Shown: in pieces, positions 11,041 to 24,250 of the stretch | Layout of the letters: every line of letters starts with the position of its first letter | How positions within the stretch are numbered: position 1 is the stretch's first letter | Assembly (NCBI RefSeq): GCF_037975245.1 | Contig: NC_092572.1 | Location: forward strand, 28,877,989 to 28,941,988 | Source: Apostichopus japonicus | Lineage: Eukaryota; Echinodermata; Holothuroidea; Aspidochirotida; Stichopodidae | Direction: 5' to 3' | DNA length: 64,000 nucleotides | The notes under the pieces: generated by a model | The model's input: the letters and a program-made list of their open reading frames with translations, nothing else | Databases searched by the model: none | Told to the model about the DNA's origin: nothing | Made by a program: the position numbers and the translations under genes

Positions 11041-13735
11041 AGAGGGAAAATGTCAATAACATATTATAAACACCTTATTGCATCAACCACAAGTTAAATC
11101 AATGCCATACTTAGTAGATAGAGCCCCATGATTGAAATTGGTAAAGATCATACGAGGTCAACAGGTGTCAAAGTCTGAAAACCTTTTAATGATCATAGTT
11201 CCAAAATTGAAGCTTCAATAAATCCGTCAGTTCTCCAATGCTAAACTTTTCTTTTGGTCAAATTCAGTTCAATTAAGTTTTGTGATGGGCTCTATAAGTC
11301 TTTAACAGAACATAGAGTCATCCAGGATAGTTCAAGAAAAGTTTATATGTGGTGTTGCTTTAAGCACACTCAAGTGGCCGTATCGGCTTTTACCAGCTGG
11401 GCTTCAAGACGTCAACATGCCATCTCAAATGGTGGTTAAATTGGCACAACGAGTCAACAGGTTTTCTCTATTGGTCTCAACAGTGGCGATTTCTGTTGTG
11501 ATTTATATCAGATGATTTGTAGGTTGTCAAGATATTCCACAGTGTAGTTAAATAATGTTATACAGAGCTCTCAGTCTATAATAACAAATCATTTCTAGGG
11601 ATCTGGAAGCTCAAAATTGGTTACGGAAATGTTCTTTTATTCATACAATCTAATGGTTTCATATAGGAATTGGAATAAAGACCTTAATGGTTAATTAAAT
11701 GGTTGAGTACCGTTAAGGAGTGACACACATGAGGAGATGAACATCTCTGATTGTTTCTGGTTCTTACTTAACTCATGGGAAAATTTAAGTCACTTGCTCT
11801 ACATGAATTTCAAATAGTTATGCAAAAGATATGACAAGGAATCACAGAGCCCTACTTATTGAACCAGGCTCCTAGGTTATAATACGTAACTAAATATACT
11901 TTGTCACCATAATAAAAGATCCCTGATAACTTTCTTTATATGTGCCGCATTAGTCAATAGACATTCCTGTTCATTTTTGGTGTGCACAAGTTCATGAATA
12001 TTAGCATGTATGGATTACCACACTATGAATATCTTTAGGCAGCGTAACCTGTATTCGTTCTCTGGTTTAATATAATATGTATTTTGGTATCTCAAACAGA
12101 ATTACAAGGTAACTTCCGAACGAACACTCGTTCACTCTGGTTTTTCATTTATTTGTTCTCAATAAGTGGTATGGGTGACATTGAATGCAGCAGCATTTAG
12201 CCACACAAGCCTCTATAGCATGGCCGTAGTATGGAAGAGGGGTGACACCCCCATTCACCCATGAAGTCGCAAAAGTCTGCACCAGACGGCAAAGTGAAGA
12301 GAAAAGGAAAAGAGAATAAAAAGAAGAAAATAGAAACAATGGCGTACTAAGCAGGTGTTGGGTGTTGTTTGGGTGTTGGTCTGCCTAGGTACCAGTTGCC
12401 ATGCCACAGCCCCCCCCCCCAAAAAAATATATGATAAAATATTGAATAACTATAGATGGGGATGCTGGTGGCGGCCAGCTATAGAGGAAAGGTGGAAATT
12501 TTCTGTATTTGTGTAAATCATTGTGTAAGTGAATAATTTGAACAAACAATAGGAACAAATTAAGACACATTCACTTAATAATGAGAATCCCTAAATATAT
12601 ATAATCAGTTCAACACTTTGTCAATGAGTACCAACTTGCATCTACGCCATTTTACATAACAACAAATTCTCAAAGGTGGTCACCCTGTCCCCTTAGTCCC
12701 TTTCCCAGGACAGAATCTCACAGGGCGCCAAGTGAGGATGTGCACCGGGTGCCGATTATTGTAAGTATGCCACTGAAGAGAGGGAGGGAAAGAGAGTAAG
12801 ACGAAAGAAAAGGGGCAAGTACAGAGAGAAGAGGAGATTGGAATATCTATGTAAACTGCAGACAATCCCTATTTCCTTTACATTTGCCAAAGTACAGGTA
12901 GAAGTTTATCCCCACTTTAGCACAAAAAGAACGTAAACCTAAGCATTCCGGTGGGCCTGATCCAACTGAGAACCTTCAGGCTTCAGTGGACCTCTGCCTA
13001 TTGGATTCCACCCTGTTGGACTCGCGCTTCGTTTATCAACAGTTCCTCTTGTTGTTTTCATCATTTTATGCGGCAAAACATTGCAACAATTTTAAAATTG
13101 CCCCCTCTACTTTGAATTCTAACGCTAGTCACGGGGTGTATGCTGTACTAGTTGTCTAAGCTGGATCAGCGACATGTGAGTGGAACTGCAACTACAAGAT
13201 CTGAACTATCACAACTTAAGCTCTATGATTTTATTTGTCCGTGCCCGTGATTATGAATACTTTTTACCTGATTCAATTCATCTTCTGAAACTTGTCAGCA
13301 TGGAAATGGAGACTGATAATGTCAGAGGCCTCATGATCTTCATATAATTTCCAGGCCTTTTTACTAAATTCTATGAACAAATTATTGAACTATATCAGAA
13401 GGGAATGAAGGACACATTTCAGGTATATTAAGTCTATTGAAATAGATGTACATTTTATAGTTTCTTACAAGCGCTGCACTGTCAACCCAGAATTGCAAGA
13501 ATACTACAAAATGGCATGTTATGTTGCTGCTATGTACAAAAGATCCACCAATCACAATTCCAGTTATAAGTATATGAAATCTTTTACAGGACGAGAGAAC
13601 GTTATCTTTAAGAGAGCTTTTCTTACACTGTAAACCATGTATGAAGTAGAATTTCAAGCTTCCAACCCCGCCACCAAGACAGAACAGAAAAACATAGCCT
13701 ATGATGCACTTTATATCTGATATTACCAAAACTTA
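11041..13735. other. Repeat-rich intergenic or intronic sequence, no gene recognised
   Basis: Contains an AGGTCA-repeat remnant (about 11090-11200), a C/A homopolymer run (12411-12427), and two purine-rich patches next to 'cac(c)cgggtg'-like sequence (12230-12340 and 12720-12840) that look like copies of one dispersed repeat. Open frames here show no domain. Confidence 0.4.
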
Positions 13736-13736
13736 C

Positions 13737-13814
13737 AGTTTTTTGCAAATAATCCAGAACTCCATCAACTGAATTTTTCACATCACAGAAATTACCGAAG
13801 ACACCTGACCTGAA
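13737..13814 (-). pseudogene. Exon-like fragment related to the pseudogene at 22.6-24.25 kb
   Basis: On the minus strand an acceptor-like ATATTCAG precedes a frame reading SGVFGNFCDVKNSVDG and ending LQKT at a GTAAGT donor. The SGVxGNF block matches the minus-strand peptide SGVLGNF at about 23840-23860, which suggests a second partial copy of the same family. The neighbouring plus-strand stretch 13840-14035 also matches 22180-22320 (an 'aggaaagta' block and the 'cattgcatacataaactg' block). Only the one short peptide supports a coding origin. Confidence 0.4.
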
Positions 13815-13839
13815 TATAGGATCAAATATAATGAAGTAA

Positions 13840-14040
13840 ACATAAAACAGGAAAGTATGTAAAATGGATTTGCTTAACACTTCAATAAGTTCAGTTATAA
13901 AAGTACTCAAGTAAAACAACTATAATTGCAAAAATGTGTGCCTAGATACTGAAACACTTACAACAAACGGTGTTATTGTGGCACACACATTCCAGCATTG
14001 CATACATAAACTGCAATGGCAGAGGATCTAATAATAAAAT
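13840..14040. repeat. Segment shared with 22180-22320
   Basis: Two ordered blocks match 22180-22320: 'caggaaagta(t/g)gtaaaatg', and then 'cacacacat' plus 'cattgcatacataaactg' plus 'atggcagaggat'. The spacing differs between copies. This indicates an old duplication that includes both this region and the flank of the larger minus-strand pseudogene. Confidence 0.6.
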
Positions 14041-14526
14041 TAATACAACAAAATTTGTTTTGAACATAAACTACAGCAAATCATTTCCATAGGTTCTCTG
14101 TCATGATAATTGCACCTTTTGTGGTGTTTCCCCATGAAAACATTTACCTGCCCTGCTCATCAAGGCAGGTTAGTATTTTGAATAGCATATACAATATGCT
14201 GATACAAGTGTCATTCAGTATTTTGAAATAGCATGGAACTTGCAATTTTTGTTTTAAACCAGTTGAAATGTGAAAGAAACCACGAGATGGTTTAGTCATA
14301 TCAGTAAATGAGTTAGAAATATCCAAAAACTTTGTCTACTGTCTGAAAATTATTATTAACTACGGTTAAATCCAGCATGCAAAATAATAACTATAAGTTC
14401 ATGCAAGTACTCCCGGTGAGTTTTTATACACTTTTAAAACGTTTATCAGTCACAGGATATAAGAGGCCCAACATCCACTAAAACCAGAATGCAAATGTGC
14501 ATAGTGGTTCTGCTGCTATACTGTAT

Positions 14527-17500
14527 GCCAACCATTTTCAAAATGTTACTTGTTCGTTACAGTTTCCTGGTTGAGAAAAACATGGTTTGTCACAATATGT
14601 AAGATTGTGCCAAACTGTTTTAAAGAATTTTCATGTTAGTTTCTGGTTTGCTCACAGCTCTTGTGGGCTTCACTGAAGGTATCTTCAGGAAAACAGTTTC
14701 TATGTAGGATATTAAGTCCTTTGATTGTTTTGGGTGTGACATGTTAAAGCACAAAATGAAGCCATCAGATTAGTCAGACCAGCTACAAGATCTGTTGTTC
14801 TTCCAAACTTATCTTACTCAGCTTTTATATAGAAAGACTTGGTAGAAAACAGAATATTACCTTGCCAGAAAATACGTGGTGAAGCGGTGTGATCATTCTG
14901 TCAATAACAGAAAAAAAACAACTAATACCATCAGAGTTTTAAACAAGTCACTCAAATATTGACTCAAGTAAGCTGATCTAGTTTTCTGACTCGTCATGTC
15001 ACTGATACGAGTCACGGTGTTATTTTTAATAAGGAACATTTCCATAATGTCGATAATGTTTTACATTTTTGTCATATCAACCCTTCACCAACATATATAA
15101 CCAGACATTGGTTGGAATCCAAATTGAAATCCATTTGCAAAGTTATTGCAATTTAATGTTTTGATCTTTGACAATAGGGCTCATCTACTCACTGTGGGCT
15201 ATATACAACCACCACGTGTGACAATGATCAATCATTACTTTGTTGAGTATATCATACAAACTATCATTTACCATATAATGTTAAGCCTCACTATCTCATT
15301 AAATATGCATGTAAAAGTGAATACACATCAAAATGTACTTACCAGACACTAGCAACCAAATATATATAATGAGCACCATGGGCCATCCACACACCAAGCA
15401 TGACAATGATCCATCATTTCCTTGTCGAGTTATAGTGTCGAGATACATCGTCACATAGACACAGACAAACACTCGCCACCCCCCCCCACCCCTAACACAC
15501 ACACACATGCAGAGGTTTAAACATAGGTTCCTTTGCTGAATATAAGGAACCAAATATGAATAGGAGGAAAGGCAACTCCCTGTGTTTACACCAAACAGCG
15601 TCTCAAGACTTATGTCCTCATGTTTATTTTGGGGTAATAATAATAATAATAATACGCAGTTCTTATAAAGCGCAAATACACACTTAAGTCTCAATGCGCT
15701 GATTATTAACCCCTGGTCATTGGTAACTTGTCACACCCACACACCAAAGTGTGCACAATTCAATCAATGTCTCCTGGGGCACCACAGTGCACCACAACCA
15801 CGTGTCCCCCGGGGGACTTCCCATAGGGTGCAGCCACAAACCGGCGCACGCAACTATATTTACAAGTTACCTCGCAGGTCCCCATTTATACACCTGGGTG
15901 AAGAGAGGCAATGGAGATAAAGCGCCTCGCCCAAGGACACAACGCAATGATCTGGCCAGGGCTCGAACCTGTAATCCTTAGATCACAAGTCCACTGCCTT
16001 AACCACTTGACCACAACGCCCTCCAAAGTTGAAAACAGTTTCAGATGTGATATCTCCACAATTGTAACAGTTAATTTGTACCAGTAGTTACTGGTTTAAG
16101 TTATCCTCAGATCAATACTCTATTGTGTGGTATTTCAAATGGTTTTTATGTAGTATCTGTGGACATTTGTCCTGACAAATTTCTAGAATTTATCTTAATT
16201 TTGTATATTAAATGTTCCATTAACTGCATCATTGACAAGTGATGTAAGAGTTGGTCCACTTTGCAATAAATATTTTTAAAGCATCTTATCACTAACGATG
16301 CACAACTAAATTTTAGAAATCTTTACCAAGCTGCTTCCATTTTCTTTGCATATTATATCCTCACTCGATGGAATTTTAGTCATGATCATGTATTGAGCTG
16401 TAGAAGAATCTACATAATAATAATAACAAGGTGCAAGGTTACACTGACAGTCTGACACTGGGTGTAGTTCTTATCATGGCTAACACAAAGAACAGCAGTA
16501 GTGTTGGGTGGTACCAAGACATTTTGGTACCGGTATATTTAATGATTAAGAACAGGTAACACTCGATTACCAGTACTTTAAAGATGCTCCTATTAACTTT
16601 TAAGTCAGACATAAACACCGCACAGTTCCTTACTATAGTAAAGTATTTTGTAGTACACGGATTCGAAGATTGTGTTCATGTAGGATTCTCGACAATCATA
16701 TTTTTTTTGCCTGCATTTTTACAACCCTATAAGTCTACATCGCACAATATGTAAGCTTTGCATGAGTGCGTCAAACTCAACGAACAAACTACTGTAGCCT
16801 AATTCTCACCAGATTTATTCAAAAGAATCACAGGCTATAGCTATAAACCTTCTGTTAAATAGACATCGTCATTCGAACAAATAATACAGTACATGTAGAG
16901 GTCAGTTGATTGTATTGTTACTAGTCTTATGGCAGAAAAGTTCCTATAGTTATAGATTGTATGCAATTGTTTCCATTGTTGGTGTCTACTTCGATCGAAC
17001 ACATCAGTGCACAGTTTAAACGCAGTTTTATGTGTTAATATGCATTACTTAGGCTATGATGCTTCAACATAGCAGTATGGCTAATGGCGTAACAAAGTAA
17101 GATGCACTTCTGATTGGAAATTCAAATAAAAATAACCCTATGACAAATAGCAAAGCAAACTGTCTTTTTAGTCGTTATGGTGCACCACCTACTTGATCAC
17201 TGTTATCATGTACTGCAACCTCCAAATCTTTTTCGACCCCTCATCAACTGTGGTAAAAGTCAATAACAAGTTCTGCTTGGAGAGGCAGACTGAATTTTCA
17301 ATCATTTCAAATAGGTATAGGCCTATGGTATTTATCCAACTTGCCACTCACAAAATTACAAGGATTCAGTGTTGGATTAATGTTGACCTACAATAATCAT
17401 TGGCCACTACCATTAGCACTGGGTTATGTCTACCCATTATGACAAGGAACATACATAGTGTCCTTATATCCCTGTAGAATAGGTTTTCAATATTTCGACA

Positions 17501-17698
17501 AAGTGGCCCTTTCACCTTCCCTATAGCATTATCGAGAGAGCTCGATAGCAAACATTGTGGGCATTTGTTGACTTTTAACTGTGGAAGAACAAATTCTTGT
17601 AAATATCAGATAATTATACAACAATCAATTAATGAGCTGGTCAACTGTAGTTTTCACCTGCCATGCTGAGCAAGTGAGTGGATTTTGCCAGAAATGAT
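14527..17698. repeat. Segmental duplication, copy 1 (partner 27854-34060)
   Basis: Colinear similarity to the second block is seen at many points: 'acagtttcctggttgagaaa' (14558 and 27889), 'gatatctccacaattgt' (16048 and 29233), 'cgaacaaataatacagtaca' (16875 and 30337), 'gatcgaacacatcagtgcac' (16993 and 30453), and 'ttaactgtggaagaaca' (17574 and 31017). It ends near 'ccatgctga' plus 'gaaatg' (17698 and 34060). Copy 1 holds a SINE that is absent from copy 2. No conserved coding frame runs across the pair; the longer open frames here are in low-complexity sequence. Confidence 0.85.
15640..16025 (-). mobile_element. tRNA-derived SINE, inserted in duplication copy 1
   Basis: On the minus strand the element starts with a tRNA-like head: A box TGGTCAAGTGG (16003-16013) and B box GGTTCGAGCCC (15959-15969). 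It is followed by a ~250 bp body and a tail with GCGCATTGAG and GCGCTTTATAAGAA, then an ATT-type repeat (plus-strand aataataat, 15637-15652). The matching place in duplication copy 2 (about 29180-29210) lacks it, so insertion followed the duplication. The tail resembles the 3' end of the LINE at 53540-54145, which may supply its reverse transcriptase. Confidence 0.85.
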
Positions 17699-20678
17699 CC
17701 TTAATTTTGCCTAATAGTAATTTACAAATAGTTGTAATCTTGCAAAGATATGTAACGATTACAAATGACTAGTAGATAATGCAACAAAACAAACCTTGAC
17801 TTGTTTTTCTCATCGATTGCTAAAGCCTGGGATATGTCCAAGTTTCAAGTTTTTAAAGACCCATGTAGTCGCTGATAACCCCCTGCAAACTCCTTGAATC
17901 TTTAAGCCACTGCAGGAAGGTTGTCATGAAGTGATGAAATGTCCTCTCCAGTTATTCTCTCAAACTCTCGTTGTAACTGAAATAATATTAAAATGTTATG
18001 AAATTCGCTCACACAGCATAATTGAAGTTGGTGGTGCACACGCCAACCAAATCATTAAACAAAATCAGAGTTATAGCAGTTTAACAAGTTGGTCCCTCCT
18101 CAAAAAATTGGGCCAGATAAAAGTTTGCGTGGTCCCAAAATATGTAATCCCAAAACTTGGTTGCACATATATTTGCTCCCCCCCCCCCCATATAAGTGAA
18201 GCTCTAGAAATGAGTGCAAAAATGGCCCTAAAAATATTGGTCTCCACAATTTTGGGCCTAAAGAGTGTGTCCCAAAATGCAGTTGAGGTGGATATAAAAT
18301 TTGAGTCCACCGTGCCCAAAAAGGGCTCGAAGTTTGGGGCCCAGATTGTCTTAATGCAGTTAGGCTTACATGTAACAGCTATTAACCAACAACTGTATAC
18401 CAAGTTTGGTTACAATCCGACTTGAGGTTTCAGTGTTATTACAATGTAAATATTTAACATTTGAACCCATCCCTCATTAATATTGATAAGGTCATTGCCA
18501 AACGCATTAGGGCACATCTTCTCATTTGAATACATCTACACAGCAAGTATGACAAATATCCATTACTCCATTGTGGAGTTATGACGGACCCAAGCAAGTG
18601 TCACTGACGTATACACACACACGCCAACCTGACTGCATATGTTCCTTTGCTTCCAGCATGGAACCTAAAGGCTTTTCAGGACAGAACAAAACATTATGTT
18701 GCAGTGAGTCCTACATCAGTATATTTCTTACCATATATTTCTGCTCGACACACTTTAAACAGGAAAACAAGGCTCTGTGATTCCTAGAACTGAATGTGCT
18801 ATCACTCACCTGCGAAGACTACAAAATGTCCCAGAGATACTTACAATATGGTGCCCCTTGGAATGACTCTGATTTTTGGCTTTGAATATCACAAATTACA
18901 ATGCAACATTGCATATATTTTTTTTACCTAACTGACTTTTCATTTCTGCTCCAACCAAGAGTGTATTTTCCTCAATGTATAAAAGTGTAAAATACTGGGT
19001 TCATACCAGTTGTGATAATGATGGCAGTGTTTGATGTTGGCCTCTGCTGTCAAGCAACATATATTATCAAGTTATTATTTTTATCATATTTTTATGAGAA
19101 GCACCTGACCATTTAAAAAACAATAACCCCAAATGACCCGTATATGACCCTTGATCTCCCATTTGAAAACACCACTTATGGTTCAATGCCCAAAAATCTG
19201 TGTTCCAAAGCTTAATCAACATTCCAAGTAGTATGAAAAAGAAATTTTGTTAACTCTAAACCTCAGATGACCTATGCCCCCCCCCCCCCTATAAAATAGC
19301 CTTATATTTAAGAGAGGGTACAGCAAATTACCTCACTTTCTTCCAGTAAAGCTGGCTAGGAGTTCCTTAACTTCTGTCACAGACATTTTCCTTAAAATGA
19401 TGGTTTTTCTTCGATGGTGATAAGTCAACGTCAATCAGTCCTTGAAGTTTCTTTTCATTTCTCTTTGTCTTTTTCATCTCTTGCAACTTCCAACTGAAAG
19501 TAGGAAAATCAACTTCCCGTATACTGGAAGTTATAAAACTTTATATTTAAGCTCAACGTGTAAAATCTCCAAGTAACTGAAAATTGTAGAAAGTCTGACC
19601 TCAGTCATGACATTCCTAGAGACAAAGTATATCACCATACTCCACATTGACATAACTGCATGAGTTCCCTAATACTAAACCAGACACAAATCAGACGATA
19701 TTCCGGTTCCAAATGGAATTTTTCAATTGTTTTACTAATGGGGCATGTGAATAACTATCATATATATCACTCTCCTAGCTGAAATGCTAAACAAATATAA
19801 ATACTTGCACACCACCAATATATGCATTTATAAACAATATGGGCAAAATTATGCTTATGGCTGCAAATATACAGTGTTGATATTTTATTTTTGTCTAACT
19901 TAATTCATGCTCATCACTCCTATTCATGGGACCTGCAGTAGAATCAATATGGATCATCCAGTCAGTTCCCATGATCTACCAATAATGATATAAATCCAAC
20001 ACGTAATAAGATACTAATGCTACCACTCATGAACAATTAATGTGAAGATATCAGTTCCTGCTGTATATAAACACCCGCAAACTGCCATATATTTGCACCA
20101 AATACAAAGGCAACTCATGCTGACAGTTGTAAAGATATTGCGATTGAAAGAATTTTACCTGAAGCCCGCCCACATTGATATTCATGTTGAATGCGCCAAA
20201 AACAACAGGGATCGTCTACTGACCACGAACATATATTAAATGTGATATCAATTCAACACTTAGTTCTTGAGATATCATGTCTACGAGCTCATGGTACACA
20301 TACATAATTACACGCATCGGAACCAAAAGTTCGTCATTTACCAAGCATAATGTTCATCAAAGTTTCATTTCATGTGACTTAGGTCTTATGATCTTGATAT
20401 CACATATAAATTTCATCAAGTGCTTGGTTGAAAGTAATGATAGCATATAAAGTTGTACTTTAGTTGCCGATATATTTGTTATTACATACTACAGTTCTAT
20501 CTTACGTACCTATGTGAAGACATTTTCACCTCATGGTTCTTTACAAAATAAGTTCTTTTTATTTAAAGATGTCAGGAACTGGACTGGACCTATATGTAGT
20601 TCTGACAAAGAAATGACAAAACAGAAGAGAAATTATGTTGCTAGTTTTAGGGTTTGTAATTTGTAGAATTGAGAGGGA
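17699..20678. other. No gene recognised; dispersed-repeat fragments
   Basis: Contains C-runs (18180-18190, 19278-19288) and a short repeat around 18595-18650 ('cgccaacctgactgcatatg' then 'ttcctttgc') that occurs inverted at about 47815-47850. The 164-codon open frame at 17931-18425 is overlapped by a long frame on the other strand and has no domain, so I do not call it a gene. Confidence 0.4.
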
Positions 20679-20985
20679 ACATACAGTAGCTCAGTAATTA
20701 GAGCACTTGATAATGGTGTGGGAGGTAGTGAGTTTCAATCATGGCTTAGGTGGTAGGGCGTTTTGTGTAATGTTAGCGTACCAAAATTATTGAACGCCTT
20801 ATGACAGTCTCTTTGAGTATGAGAGAGCTGTTCTTAAGGCCTTCCTCTTTGCTAAGTATTATAACTATTAAATTGTTTTGTATTGATTTCCGTTTTCTCT
20901 GTTTTGCTCTGTTATTCACTGTAAAGTGCTTTGAGATATGCTTTATGTGAAGCACTATATAATAATGTGTATTAATTAATATTAC
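20679..20985 (+). mobile_element. Degenerate tRNA-derived SINE with LINE-like tail
   Basis: A tRNA-like head has A box TAGCTCAGTAATTAG (20687-20701) and a decayed B box GAGTTTCAATC (20730-20740). The 3' end reads GTAAAGTGCTTTGAG and, about 20 bases later, GCACTATATAATAA, which parallels the LINE 3' end at 54070-54120 (GTAAAGCGCTTTGAG, then GGCGCTATATAAG). It is older-looking than the SINE at 15640. Confidence 0.7.
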
Positions 20986-22619
20986 ATGAATTCCCTTATT
21001 GTTGCTAGCAAAGATCATTTAACTAAGTTTCATCACATTCTATCATACATACTGAAGGAGTATTTTCGCAAGTTTTCCGTCACATCAAATACCCCCCCCC
21101 CCAAAAAAAAAAAAAAAAAAAAACTCAATGAAACACCCGAGCAAAGCTTTAATGAGTAAATGGGTAATGGCAGACTTGGTTGATATCTGATATAATCAGT
21201 TAACTCGGTATATTATTGCTTTGATACCCTACCAATGTGAATAATATTAATTTATGTGACAGAAAATATGTTTGAAGACAAAACAAAGTAGTATTTGTTT
21301 TCATAAATCAAATATCGTGTGCATTTATTTTTGTCTATTACAACAGGATTAAACACATCTTAAACATGGTTAAATATACCGTAGCTGGAAATTATCATAT
21401 GAAAGACATGCCCACCTTACATATTCTGAGGTTTTGTCAAAAACGTAGTGGACAATCTTTCTTCTATGCGTTTCGGTTGGAAAGAGTCCGGTATCAAAAT
21501 ACTTTAGAAGCTGTGATGACATATTCTATTTAGGGGTACTGAAGGGCACTGTCCACGGCTTGAGGGATACCACATGCTTTCTGAATGGAATATGTTGATG
21601 TCTTGAAATGATAAAATACATATGACGGCACCTCTTTATAATCATAAGCTCTCAATTCCATTGCTTAATTTCAATGTTAAAAAATAATTAATTTTAATTG
21701 CAAGGAAATGATGTCATCACTGAATGGACTTCCCCATTTAGTTAAGTTGGTGACCAGTTTCTTCATCTCTTAAATGCATCATAATAGAAAATTGGGATTT
21801 TTACCTTTGGAGTTGTTTTGAATTCTCAACAACCCTGATTTTTGTTTTGTTTTTATTTTGAAGCCTATCTCGAATAACACTACTGACTTCCTCATTATTG
21901 CACAATTATTGTTATATGATGCCAGAAACCTCATAGTCCTGTTTTAATGATGTACTGCGCGTACTAAGCACAATTATTGGCAATGTGTACCCGAGCAGAC
22001 CAGGATATCCTTAACATTTCATTAATAATAGTTATAAAGTCAATCATATAAAAAAAACAAATTACCCTCTTCACAAATTAGGGTATCAGTTACGTTAAAC
22101 CGTGTTCTACTAATTTCTAATACAGTGGCAAATTGTTCTCTTTTTGAAAGAATATGGCAAATGATGTGTGTTGGACTGCCTGTGGTAAACCTGAAGCAGG
22201 AAAGTAGGTAAAATGTTAAAAATTATGTCTAGTGATTGAAATTCTGACAACAAACTGCACTTCTGAGGCACACACATCCCATCATTGCATACATAAACTG
22301 AATGGCAGAGGATGAAGAAGATGCTGCTACTAAAGACCTTATAGCTTGTTGATGAGCTAAGTTTGGCAACATAAGCATGGTAGTGTTATGAATAAGATAC
22401 AGTTTCAAGCTCACCTACTTAGAAATAAATTTTCCCTGATTTCACAAATAAACCAGTGAGAAAGGCAAGCTGGAGGTGCCCTGCTTAGGCCCGATCACCA
22501 GGACTGACTGTTCACTGTACAAAACACCATTAACTGACATAGATAAGGCTCTGTATACCATTTGTTCATCACCAAGACCTAAGCCAAACTTGTGCTGCTT
22601 CTTTTACCTTACAATTCAA
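20986..22619. other. No gene recognised
   Basis: Contains a C-run joined to an A-run (about 21091-21123) and the segment shared with 13840-14040 (22180-22320). No supported gene. The minus frame at 22229-22414 lies in the shared segment and shows no domain. Confidence 0.4.
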
Positions 22620-24250
22620 ACTACTGATGTCAATAACATTTCCTCGTGTTGAAGTTATATTATCTGCTTCAAAGAAACAAGGAGACATGGTATACAAACA
22701 CTGCATCAATTGATGTTTAGTGCCAATTTCAAGAAGAGTTTTTCTTCATATTTTTGGTCTTTCTCGCTTAGGTTTTGAAATAGCTTTGTTTGAATTAAAT
22801 CCGCAAGCTAGTGCAGTATACAAGAGACTCAAAATGTGATATCTGATCTGCATAGTGGATTAAAAAGTGCATCGTTGGATTTATTCCATCATTCAATAGA
22901 TCCAAATAACGTTGTAAGAAGTCAGGAATGAGATCTTGAAGGTAGGAAATTGATGACTTATTATGAGATAAAGAAAACACAAGCTCACAAATAGATGCCA
23001 GATAAAGTAACAGCTGCCAGTTGTTATCACTCTCTGGGATAATATCACCCTATGTAAACATAAAGCAAGACATATGCATGGCTGTCTTTATGATGTCTAT
23101 GTGACCAGTGTTCCATGTTACTGGTACATGTTTGACAGTCTTGTAATTACCTTTAAACTGAAAGAAATTCAACCTCTGAACAACTGGACATCCACCCTCT
23201 AGCTACCATGCATAGCATCTGAGGATAAACCACATTTGACATAAAAATATACAAGACTTTCGAATGGAGAATCATGTTTTACACCATAAACTGATTCAAG
23301 GCTTACAATTATCGACTAACCTCACATGTGTAGTGAGCACTGCCTCTGTCCTACAACGAAAATCTGTTTTAAGCTCCAATGATTTAAGACTCTTGTATGT
23401 ACACATGCAAACTATACAAATACTGGTTGCAGTGTCAGACTCCATCAATCAACCAATTGAAAGGCTGCCAATATTATCTGCAATTATCATTGACACACTG
23501 CCCTTGAAATGCTACGGAAAATTATCCTAATGAGAGATACGCCGTTTCTCTAAAATACTCAGATCTTATATCAACTGTTCACTTACTCTTTTGGATCCAT
23601 ACTCTTTAAAAATACTGGATTTGCAAAGCCAAACTAATTGAATAACATGAACTTTACGAGGTTTCTTTGGTGAAATGTTTTCTAGCAGAATGTAAATACC
23701 ATTTAGATGTTGCTTCTTCCTGAAGGTTCAAATTGTGTTACATACTTCAAAGTCATCATTATAAGGACATATATGTCATGCCCAGTAAACCGAACTGAAT
23801 CAACTATTGGCCTGAAAATAGTTTCCATCACAGAAAATTACCTAACACACCTGATTTGCATTGTTTTAGGGAATTCATTACCTCTGAGAAAACATCATTA
23901 TGTTGCAAAAGAGACATAAATACCTCATTTATTGGAATATAATGAAATTTTTCAATCTTTCCACCACTTTCTTCATTTCCAAGAACTTTCTCAACTGGCT
24001 TTATCAAGTTAAATTTGCATCTGAAATACAAAAGGTTTCTGTACTCAGTCATCATACTGTCAAATACAGGCGAAATAGAACTGCTAACAATTGGATCAAA
24101 AACCAGGTACACTATCAATGTGAACACCATTCAAATCTAAGCGCTGCTTTATTTTATGTCAGTGATCAGTTTGATTTGATACCGTAAATGACTCAACATC
24201 TGCCAGTAAATCACTTAAACGGGATTTTGGCATTTCATACATTTCTCGCC
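22620..24250 (-). pseudogene. Decayed copy of a widespread transposon-like protein family
   Basis: Reading the minus strand from 24250 downwards, ordered peptide blocks appear. They are MPKSRLSDLLADVESF; then (24130-23840) PVFDSMMTEYRNLLYF, LIKPVEKVLG and FHYIPINEVFMSLLQ; then (23510-23225) HFKGSVSMIIADNIGS, SICIVCM, ESVYGVKHDSPFE and GLSSDAMHG; then (23055-22795) DNNWQLLLYLASICELVFS and PTMHFLIHYADQI; then (22795-22620) FKQSYFKT, ARKTKNMKK and KHQLMQCLY. From memory these blocks, in this order, fit an uncharacterised animal family with ADNLGSH, LPPDAMHD, HWQLLL and HHFxxHYP motifs, probably transposon-encoded. There are at least four in-frame stops or frame changes, including an extra T after GNF near 23846. 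It is non-functional as it stands. Confidence 0.75.

Noticed and set aside
13382-13919. 115- and 98-codon minus-strand frames
   Set aside because: Most of their length is intron-like. Only the short segment 13737-13814 matches the pseudogene family and was kept.
15299-15694. 131-codon minus-strand frame
   Set aside because: It runs through a CA/C-rich low-complexity stretch, and the corresponding place in the second duplication copy does not keep the frame.
17931-18425. 164-codon plus-strand open frame
   Set aside because: It overlaps a 110-codon frame on the opposite strand, spans a C-run, has no domain or splice context and contains repetitive 'cccaaaa/ttgggcc' words. Chance or repeat-derived.
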